Positions 1-5,351 of a stretch of DNA of 6,452 nt are shown in pieces (the first letter of the stretch is position 1; every line of letters starts with the position of its first letter). Position numbers and translations under genes: made by a program. The stretch is from Streptosporangium amethystogenes (GTDB taxonomy: Bacteria; Actinomycetota; Actinomycetes; Streptosporangiales; Streptosporangiaceae): positions 1 to 6,452 of the forward strand of contig NZ_JOEQ01000082.1 of assembly GCF_000721075.1 (NCBI RefSeq). Reading direction: 5' to 3'. Under the pieces are notes generated by a model that made no database searches, was not told the origin of the DNA, and saw only the letters and a list, made by a program, of their open reading frames with translations.

Positions 1-99
1 GGTCCAGGTGTCGTCGGCCTGCTCGGGCCGGCGGTGGGCGATGGACTCCAGCGAGGCGAGAGAGACCTCATCGGCGCTCGGGTAGCGGAAACAGACCCG
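1..99. repeat. Terminal inverted repeat, left arm
   Basis: Exact reverse complement of 6354-6452. Identity ends at base 100 (A here; G expected from C6353). It lies within the exporter coding sequence near the start of the ATPase domain. Confidence 0.95.
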
Positions 100-447
100 A
101 TCGAACTCGATCTCCGGAGCCTCCTCACCCTCGCCCCCGAGCCGGCCCGCGGGCAGCCGCCGGGGGTCGGCTGGCTCCGTAACCGGCGGCAGCAGATCAA
201 GAACCTCGAATACCCGTTCGAAGCTGACCAGGGCCGTCATCACGGTCACCTGCATGGTCGACAGCTCGTTGATCGGGCCGTAGAGCCGCATCAGCAGAGC
301 GACCATGGCCACCAGGGTCCCGAGTTCCAGCGTGCCGTCGATGGTCAGGCTGCCGCCCAGGCCGTAAACCAGGATCGTGGTGAACCCGGTGAGGACGGTG
401 AGGAGGATCATGAGCAACCGCCCGTAGATCACCCGTATGGCGACGAG

Positions 448-546
448 GTCGCGGACCCGGCCCGCCTTGCCGGCGAACAGGCCGGACTCGTCCTCCGGGC
501 GGCCGTAGAGCTTGGCGAGCATGGCACCGGCCACGTTGAACCGCTC
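448..546. repeat. Internal 99-nt inverted match, left copy
   Basis: Exact reverse complement of 6024-6122; the bases just outside differ on both sides. On the coding strand its 5' edge is the 118-nt deletion junction of the left exporter; its 3' edge continues into the TM5 segment that the right copy lacks. Confidence 0.95.
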
Positions 547-1135
547 ATGGCGATCTGCCAGGACAGGTAGAACATCGCCCCGAGCACCAGCAGCAGGGTC
601 AGGACGGTCGACACCGACTGCGTCAGCAGGATGGTGAGAGCCTGCCGGGCCCCGTTGACGTCGGAGTTGAGCCGGCTGACGAGGGCACCGGTCTGAGCTC
701 GGGTGAAGAACGCCAGGGGCTGCTTCTGCACATGCGTGAACACCGTGGTGCGCAGGTCGTAGACCAGCCCCTCGCCGATCCGGCCCGAGCACCAGGCCGC
801 GACGTACGTCGCCGCGGCGCTCAGCAGGGCCAGGCCCGCCACGGCCACGCACAGCCACACCACCATGTCGATGCGGCGGGGCACGATGCCGTCATCGATG
901 ATCACCTTGAGGAGCAGCGGGGTGCCCACCATGATCAGCGCGTTGACGACGGTGAGCACGAACAACAGGATCAATGGCCCGCGGCGGCGCGTGGCGTACG
1001 GGACGATACGCCGTACGGTCCCTCGCTTGACCCCCTTGTGGGCCGCCGGGTCACCGTCGTGGCGCAACCGTGTCGCCCCCTTGCCGAGGCTACCCCTGGG
1101 CGTCATGGATGCCTGCCTCGCCTTCGTGGTGAACA

Positions 1136-1936
1136 TCAGTATTTGTCGAGGAACTCGATGATCGCGGTGTTGACGGCTTCGGGGCGCTCCAAGTTCCCGA
1201 GATGCCCGCTGTCGGGGATCTTTAAGAAGTCACAGCCGGGAATGGCCTCGGCCACCTCGGCGACCAGGTGCGGTGGGCAGATCAGGTCGTCGGCAAAGGC
1301 GATCACCCGGCACGGCACGGTTATCCCGCGTAGCGCCTCGCGTCGATCGGCGGTATGACCGACCCACGCCTGCCCGTCAGCGGTGTTGCTGTCGCCGGTC
1401 AGTTCGAAGATGTCCAGCCAGGACGCGACGGCGGAATCATCGTTCAGTGTCGCCGGGGAGAGCATTTCAAGCACGGTCCTGACGGCCTCGTACCGGGAGG
1501 GCAGCCGGATACCGCTATCACGCATCACCCGCTCCGCCGCGGTGAGCGCCCGTCGCATCGCGTCCGATCGTGCCCTGGTGGCGAGCAGCACCGCGGAGCG
1601 TACCAAGTGAGGTGATTCGATGGCGAGTTCTTGGGCGATCATGGCACCCATGGAGATCCCGACGATGCGGCACGGTCCGAGTTCCAGGGCCTCGATCAGT
1701 CCCTTGGTGTCGGCGACCATGTCGGCGAGCGAGTACTTCCCGGGAGGCGCGTCCGACGCGCCGATGCCCCGGTTGTCGAAAATGACCGTTTCGTATCCCG
1801 CCTGACACAGCGCCGGTGTCTGGTGAATCGTCCAGACATGGCCCGCGGCTCCTGAACCCATGATGAGGAGTACGGGCTCTCCCTGGCCGAAGCGCTGGTA
1901 GGAGAGCCGGATCCCGTTGGTGCTCAAGAAGGGCAT
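1136..1936 (-). CDS. Alpha/beta-fold hydrolase
   Basis: A 266-residue single-domain hydrolase of the haloperoxidase/enol-lactonase-like type. The N-terminal part (NGIRLSYQRFGQGEPVLLIMGSG) is the usual first strands and oxyanion loop. The nucleophile elbow is GISMG with Ser95. The likely acid is Asp217 in FADDLICPP and the catalytic His is His245 in DSGHLGNLERP. Length is normal, and there is no signal peptide or membrane segment, so it should be cytosolic. The start has AGGA seven nt upstream. The stop lies 29 nt before the exporter start on the same strand, so the two are probably cotranscribed. Leu238 is a TTA codon. The substrate cannot be read from sequence. Beside mbtH it could be a free-standing type II thioesterase-like editing enzyme or a tailoring or resistance hydrolase, but the GISMG elbow and general similarity fit the broad family better than a classic type II thioesterase. 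Confidence 0.9.
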   Translation of the reverse strand: MPFLSTNGIRLSYQRFGQGEPVLLIMGSGAAGHVWTIHQTPALCQAGYETVIFDNRGIGASDAPPGKYSLADMVADTKGLIEALELGPCRIVGISMGAMIAQELAIESPHLVRSAVLLATRARSDAMRRALTAAERVMRDSGIRLPSRYEAVRTVLEMLSPATLNDDSAVASWLDIFELTGDSNTADGQAWVGHTADRREALRGITVPCRVIAFADDLICPPHLVAEVAEAIPGCDFLKIPDSGHLGNLERPEAVNTAIIEFLDKY

Positions 1937-2009
1937 GGCACATCCTCGTCACTGGTGATCGTGTGCAAGAGGGTCTTCTGGTCGTCGTAGGAAAGCGGCA
2001 GGCGGGCAC

Positions 2010-2036
2010 GGGCCGTCCGCGACCAGAGGACGGCCC
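2010..2036. other. GC-rich perfect hairpin in the hydrolase leader region
   Basis: Arms GGGCCGTCC (2010-2018) and GGACGGCCC (2028-2036) pair perfectly over 9 bp around a 9-nt loop. It lies about 75 nt upstream of the hydrolase start, inside any leader transcribed from the operator region. There is no U-tract. It could act as an attenuator or terminator stem or be incidental in GC-rich DNA. A 12-bp palindrome CTCGCCGGCGAG follows at 2058-2069. Confidence 0.4.
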
Positions 2037-2177
2037 CGCTCCTGTGCTCTCCCGGCCCTCGCCGGCGAGCCGGCGGTCGCTGTCGTCGGGCCGGTCCAGG
2101 CAACGGCTTGTTCCTCACCATCGCACCGTGCCCGCAAGCCGATCAAGGGCAGCTCCGCGTCGCCCCGCCCTCGCACC

Positions 2178-2206
2178 GTTCAACTGGCATCCGGACGCGG
2201 TTGAAC
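2178..2206. promoter_or_regulatory. StrR/NovG-type operator, intergenic
   Basis: The site reads GTTCAACTG, 11 nt, CGGTTGAAC. This fits in full the consensus known for the StrR-family activators StrR and NovG (GTTCRACTG-N11-CRGTYGAAC); dyad symmetry is 8 of 9 bases. It lies between the divergent hydrolase (start 1936) and mbtH (start 2407), about 40 nt upstream of a candidate mbtH promoter, where an activator is expected. The window also encodes a StrR-like protein, which makes a cognate pair likely. Binding itself is inferred. Confidence 0.85.
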
Positions 2207-2247
2207 GCGCGGCCGGACTTGGCCGGGCGTGTGATCACGAGCCATTG

Positions 2248-2278
2248 TTGACTGGCCGAACAGGCCCTGGGTCATAGT
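2248..2278 (+). promoter_or_regulatory. Candidate promoter for mbtH
   Basis: TTGACT at 2248-2253 matches five of six -35 bases. It is followed after 19 nt by CATAGT at 2273-2278, four of six for a -10 box. The long spacer and weak -10 are typical of activator-dependent promoters, and the StrR-type operator lies just upstream. Transcription would start near 2285, leaving a leader of about 120 nt before the GTG start at 2407. Confidence 0.4.
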
Positions 2279-2406
2279 GGATCTAGTGGGATCGGCCGGT
2301 GTGCGAGCAGCCACCGAGCGTAGAGAACGGCATCAGCCGGATCCTGAGCCGGCCGCTGTCCGCCACCGACGCGATCCACATCGTGTACCCGAGAAAGGAT
2401 GACGTG

Positions 2407-2619
2407 GTGACGAATCCGTTCGAAGACTCCGACGCCGACTACCTGGTCCTGGTCAACGAGGAGGGCCAGCACTCGCTATGGCCGATCTTCGTCGATGTAC
2501 CCGACGGCTGGAAGCCGGTCTTCGGGCAGGCGCCGCGCCAGGAATGCCTCGACTACATCGAGAAGAACTGGACCGATATGCGCCCCAAGAGCCTGATCGA
2601 GGCCATGGCGCAGAACTAG
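2407..2619 (+). CDS. mbtH: MbtH-like protein, NRPS adenylation-domain partner
   Basis: A 70-residue MbtH-family protein. The family binds NRPS adenylation domains in the cytosol and supports their solubility and amino-acid activation. Hallmarks seen: N-terminal TNPFED, the [13 protein letters not shown] block (Ser23, Leu24, Trp25, Pro26, Trp35), AP-R-ECLDYIE, and the WTDMRPKSL end (Trp55, Asp57, Arg59, Pro60). The start is the GTG at 2407 because it gives the canonical NPF N-terminus and family length, with AAAGGA seven nt upstream. An in-frame ATG at 2299 would add 36 residues that no MbtH protein needs. It stands alone on its strand here, divergent from the hydrolase and convergent with the regulator. 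Its presence says an NRPS should lie nearby, outside the window. Confidence 0.95.
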   Translation: MTNPFEDSDADYLVLVNEEGQHSLWPIFVDVPDGWKPVFGQAPRQECLDYIEKNWTDMRPKSLIEAMAQN

Positions 2620-3099
2620 CGGGACGAGGCGGATCCTCCCTTCGACGCGCACCGATTAGCGGGCCGGAGGGGGATCCTCTGTTTTCGAGGGCCCCTGTCC
2701 GCGAGGATCGCCTGCCGGCAGCCCGGATGGGCCGATGCGGCCGGGGGCAGGATGAGCCGGAGCCGGCGGCCGGCGCCCGCGAACGGGTCGTCGCTCCTCG
2801 TGCGGCGCTCCGGCGATGGCGGGACGGGCCGTCGTCCTCGCCGGAATCAGCACGGCGAGGACGACGAGGGCGGGTATGCCCACCGGACGGACGGACAGCA
2901 ACCCATCCGCCATGAAGGCGCCTCGCGATGGAGACGACGTTCGTCCCGATGTGACCCGAGGCGTACGTCGGCCGGCGGCGGAAACCTGCCTGCCACCTCC
3001 GTGGACGCGACCGAAGCAGGAGTGCTCAGGCCGGAATGAACGGTCAGCTGGCCGTCTTGTGCGCGACCGAAGCAGGAGTGCTCAGGCCGGAATGAACAG
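2620..3099. other. Convergent intergenic gap, no recognised gene
   Basis: About 480 bp lie between the ends of mbtH and the regulator. Open frames exist on both strands, but they are proline/arginine-rich with no family resemblance, as expected for frame shadows in GC-rich DNA. The supportable contents are a strong hairpin at 2830-2866 and one full copy plus part of a second of a 56-bp tandem repeat. GGATCC occurs at 2631 and 2672 within a weak imperfect inverted repeat after the mbtH stop. Confidence 0.6.
2830..2866. terminator. Strong hairpin, likely bidirectional terminator
   Basis: CGTCGTCCTCGCCG (2830-2843) and CGGCGAGGACGACG (2853-2866) form a perfect 14-bp stem with a 9-nt loop. It sits between two convergent genes, about 210 nt past the mbtH stop and 230 nt past the regulator stop, so it could end both transcripts. 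No U-tract follows on either strand, which is common for actinobacterial terminators. Termination is inferred from position and stem strength. Confidence 0.65.
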
Positions 3100-3117
3100 T
3101 CAGCTGGCCGTCTTGTG
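3006..3117. repeat. 56-bp tandem duplication, two copies
   Basis: Copies at 3006-3061 and 3062-3117 differ at one base (G3042 versus A3098). The right copy contains the last five sense codons and stop of the StrR-like gene (3100-3117) plus 38 bp downstream. The left copy repeats all of this outside the gene. One mismatch in 56 suggests a recent slippage or unequal-exchange event. The coding sequence is not changed. Confidence 0.95.
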
Positions 3118-4194
3118 GGAGACGGACCGCTCACGCTCGTCGAGATGCTGCGCGAAGTCCAGCCAGGTCGCTGCGTAGTGGCGCGCCAAGTTTCCGATCA
3201 GCGCCCCGCAGTGGGACGGTACAGCGTCGGTCAGATGGTTCCACTCCGCCGTCGCGTTCTGTTGCAGAAGCCGTAAGAGATTTCGTCCCTCCTCCTTGAG
3301 ACGCAGCGACGGATCTCGCAACAGTTTCTCGACAACCATGGCGGGATCCGGCAGTGCCGGCGGTGCTTTTCGTTCGTGTCTCAGCTGTCCTTCCTGGGCG
3401 GGAGACGCGATGGTGGCATCGACCTCCGGAGCGGCCTCGGGCGTCGATGCCAGCTCCTCGGGAAGTTCGGTGTCCAACCGTGTCGCCGCGGGAAGCTTGC
3501 CGGACTGGATGCGTTTGCGGACGTCGCTGGCGGTGGCCGGTGATATCCCCACGGTCCGGGCCACCTCCCGCAGTGAGGCCTGCGGATTCTCGGCCATCAT
3601 CTCGGCGGCCCGCCACCGTCCCTCGACACTGCTCAGCGGGCGAATCCTCCCGTCGCTGCCAATGCGCGCGTTCAACTGCGGCCCGGCGCCAGTTGAACAG
3701 CGGCGGATGGAGGCGACGGCTTTGGCCCCCAAGCCCGAAGCCCGCGCGATGGCCCGGTCCGACATCTGTGGATGCGACGCGATAATACGGGTGGCGGCCG
3801 CGTACCGATCGGCCTGCGACAACGGCAGGCCGTGCGCGATGTTGGCCTGAACCGCCCGTAGGAAAGCGTCTTCCATAGTGCCTTCGAAGAATTCGACATC
3901 GATGGTCTCCTGCCCTCGAACCAGGGCCGCCAGGAGGCGATGCATTCCATCGATTACGTGCATGTCGGATCGCCGGACGAGGATGGCGGGCAATGGCCCG
4001 TCGATCTCGGCCAGCCGGGCGACATGTTCCTGATCCGGTCCCGCGGAGCGAGGGGACTCTCCGGGGAGAAGGGCCGCGATCGGGATCGGTGTGGTTCTTG
4101 GCTTCAGGGCCTGGGCCGACACAAGGACGTCGCTGGAGTTTCTGATCGTGGGCTTACCCTCTGGAATGAGCTTTTCGACCTCTGACTGATGCAT
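3100..4194 (-). CDS. StrR/NovG-type pathway-specific transcriptional activator
   Basis: A 364-residue member of the StrR group, DNA-binding activators of antibiotic clusters (streptomycin, novobiocin, glycopeptides). A ParB-like domain spans about 35-125: IPIAALLPGESPRS, then ILVRRSDMHVIDGMHRLLAA, then NIAHGLPLS. A helix-turn-helix lies at about 143-165 (MSDRAIARASGLGAKAVASIRR) and a second at about 206-229 (SLREVARTVGISPATASDVRKRI). A variable Ala/Pro/Glu linker leads to a conserved C-terminal block, about 283-355. Length is normal for the family (about 320-360). The start at 4194 has only GGGG seven nt upstream; a 9-bp dyad lies just before that. Leu307 is TTA, implying bldA-dependent translation. 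A perfect StrR-type operator lies within codons 166-175, suggesting autoregulation. Its other likely target is the operator at 2178. Plasmid-partition ParB is unlikely given the HTH pair and C-terminus. Confidence 0.93.
   Translation of the reverse strand: MHQSEVEKLIPEGKPTIRNSSDVLVSAQALKPRTTPIPIAALLPGESPRSAGPDQEHVARLAEIDGPLPAILVRRSDMHVIDGMHRLLAALVRGQETIDVEFFEGTMEDAFLRAVQANIAHGLPLSQADRYAAATRIIASHPQMSDRAIARASGLGAKAVASIRRCSTGAGPQLNARIGSDGRIRPLSSVEGRWRAAEMMAENPQASLREVARTVGISPATASDVRKRIQSGKLPAATRLDTELPEELASTPEAAPEVDATIASPAQEGQLRHERKAPPALPDPAMVVEKLLRDPSLRLKEEGRNLLRLLQQNATAEWNHLTDAVPSHCGALIGNLARHYAATWLDFAQHLDERERSVSHKTAS
3670..3698. promoter_or_regulatory. StrR/NovG-type operator inside the regulator coding sequence
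   Basis: GTTCAACTG, 11 nt, CAGTTGAAC: a perfect 9-bp dyad matching the StrR/NovG consensus. In the gene's frame one half-site is exactly the codons for Gln173-Leu174-Asn175, and the other spans Cys166-Ser167-Thr168-Gly169, just after the first HTH. Binding by the gene's own product would give autoregulation or a roadblock. The alternative is that conserved protein sequence creates the match; the perfect symmetry and the same spacing as the intergenic site argue against pure chance. Confidence 0.7.
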
Positions 4195-4211
4195 TGATTA
4201 ACCCCGTGTGT

Positions 4212-4251
4212 AGATAGTCATTCGCTGGGTGACTATCTCCGAAATTTGGAG
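4212..4251. promoter_or_regulatory. Dyad in the leader of the StrR-like gene
   Basis: AGATAGTCA (4212-4220) and TGACTATCT (4230-4238) pair perfectly over 9 bp around a 9-nt loop. The dyad ends seven bases upstream of the GGGG ribosome-site candidate of the regulator (4202-4205). A second, imperfect palindrome CTCCGAAATTTGGAG (4237-4251) overlaps its outer end. The place fits either a repressor/activator operator or an mRNA hairpin near the ribosome site. Neither matches the StrR consensus, so another regulator would be involved. Confidence 0.5.
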
Positions 4252-4975
4252 GTACCCCTTAACGGACTAATTGCACCCCACCGACCCGCTATACGTAAAG
4301 ATCTTTCGCGAAAAAGCTACTGTGGTTCGCCGGTTAAGTCCATGGGAGGACGCGTACCGGTTTTCCCAGCTAGTGGATGTGGCGTCGCGAAATGAGGACG
4401 GCCGTTACATGCTCCCTCTGACGTGAATTCCAAGATCAAAAAGAGGAGGGCGGCGGCCGTGAACCACGGCGCGGCTCCCGCGGGCCGCCTTGTAGAGCGG
4501 GTCGAGCACGGAGACCCCGATCCGCCGCGTTCCCCGGGAAGACCATGGCTGAGGTGTTGACTCCGGCCGGGTCCGGCAGCCCGTGCGGTGCCGGCCACGG
4601 CACCCGCCGCGACGAGCGCGCCAACCGGCGTGACGGCCACCACGGTCGCGGCTGGGGCACTCGGGCAGGCACCGTGAATTCGGCCCTCCGAAACTGCGTC
4701 CGGACTCCCGTTTCTCCCGCCGGGCCGGTGGAACGGCGCCGCTGAGCGGACGCCAGCGGATCATCTCATCGGCCCGCAGCCAGCCCGCAAGCCGCCCCAC
4801 GCAACGGCGCCTGGGCGGCGTTTCCCCGTCCAGCCGGAGACGAGCAGCCAAAACGGCACACTAACGGTAATCACCGGCAGCCTGTCGGTCGCAACCGAAC
4901 CTTCCGCCCAAGAGCGACTTAACGCGATGTTCCTTACCGGAAGTGCAGATCCGCCCCGGTCCTGGCATCAGGAAG

Positions 4976-5057
4976 GCGGGCCCGGCAATCTCGGTTTTCC
5001 CGCAGCGCGTTCGCAACCTCCGTTGAGGAACGGAGCACTAGGTTGAGCCGGGCCCGC
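4976..5057. other. Nested inverted repeats upstream of the right exporter
   Basis: An 11-bp outer pair, GCGGGCCCGGC (4976-4986) and GCCGGGCCCGC (5047-5057), is perfect and encloses 60 nt. Inside it is a second perfect stem, CTCCGTT (5018-5024) with AACGGAG (5029-5035) and a GAGG loop. The nested form suggests a structured leader RNA or terminator upstream of the exporter. It lies almost 300 nt before that start. I recognise no riboswitch class. Confidence 0.35.
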
Positions 5058-5336
5058 ACCGGAGGAAACGTCACCGGCCGTCGACACCGGGACCGATGGC
5101 ACGGCCCACGCGTATTCCATTGACGATTCAAATAGCTTTCCGGAAGTTATGGCTCGGCAGCCGATTACCGGCAGTTCACGCAAAGAACACGAACTCTTCC
5201 GGCAAGCTGGTGAGACACTTTCAATGAGCACTATTGATCAATTCACGCGCACAGTGCCAGAGTGAGGCGCTGCGGAGTCGTGTCGGCGGCTGGACGGACC
5301 CGGGGAGCCGGGCCGGCACTGACACCAATCACTAGC

Positions 5337-5346
5337 GCGAGGCAGG
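5337..5346 (+). promoter_or_regulatory. Ribosome binding site conserved between the exporter paralogs
   Basis: GCGAGGCAGG lies five nt before the ATG at 5352. The identical ten bases lie five nt before the ATG at 1106 on the other strand (1112-1121). Conservation of site and spacing, where flanking bases differ, decides both starts against upstream in-frame candidates (GTG at 5262 and 5280; ATG at 1136). Confidence 0.65.
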
Positions 5347-5351
5347 TCTTC

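Larger units (their letters stand above)
1..1106 (-). pseudogene. ABC exporter (permease-ATPase half-transporter), frameshifted and 3'-truncated
   Basis: Type I ABC exporter half-transporter, by family an inner-membrane efflux pump with six TM helices followed by an ATPase domain. The start at 1106 is chosen because GCGAGGCAGG plus a 5-nt spacer precedes both this ATG and the paralog's start at 5352. An in-frame ATG at 1136 would overlap the hydrolase stop. Residues 1-186 read cleanly: KRGT-RRIVPYATR entry segment, TM1 about 44-66, TM2 about 82-105, the RIGEGLVYDLRTTVFTHVQ coupling region, TM3 about 162-180. After FYLSWQIA the frame breaks. Against the paralog 118 nt are missing, covering TM4 and the following helix. 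The correct frame resumes at 546 and stays open to base 1 through TM5 and TM6 to FRYPSADE, before Walker A. The break may be an assembly error (see findings). Family confidence is high; pseudogene status is uncertain. Confidence 0.8.
4195..5351. other. Long divergent region without a recognised gene
   Basis: About 1.16 kb separates the divergent regulator and right exporter. 4195-4320 is relatively AT-rich and should hold the regulator promoter; it includes a 10-bp palindrome TTTCGCGAAA at 4304-4313. 4440-4850 is very GC-rich, with overlapping open frames but no family I recognise. 4860-5350 is mixed and should hold the exporter promoter and leader, with stem-loops near 4976-5057 and a weak dyad AGTTC-N13-GAACT at 5173-5195. 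The only small frame with a good Shine-Dalgarno is 4459-4560 (33 codons, GTG start, GAGGAGG nine nt upstream); its product resembles nothing I know. No StrR-type operator was found here. Confidence 0.55.

Noticed and set aside
2299..2406. Longer mbtH start at ATG 2299
   Set aside because: The added 36 residues have no MbtH resemblance, while the GTG at 2407 has a good ribosome site and gives the canonical N-terminus.
2656..2913. - strand frame with a hydrophobic stretch (VGIPALVVLAVLIPA)
   Set aside because: The hydrophobic stretch coincides with the hairpin at 2830-2866; the rest is Pro/Arg-rich and matches no family. Read as a terminator, not a membrane protein.
3006..3117. CRISPR-like or satellite repeat
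   Set aside because: Only two adjoining copies, no spacers, no cas genes; a simple tandem duplication.
3100..4194. Chromosome-partition ParB
   Set aside because: The ParB-like domain is shared, but HTH layout, C-terminal block, TTA codon, absence of parA and nearby StrR-type operators all point to the StrR group.
5149..5265. 38-codon + strand frame (MARQPITGSS...) shortly before the right exporter
   Set aside because: Only a two-nt gap between a GGAAG sequence and the ATG, codon use unlike neighbouring genes, no recognised family. The frame is open upstream but has no earlier start codon.
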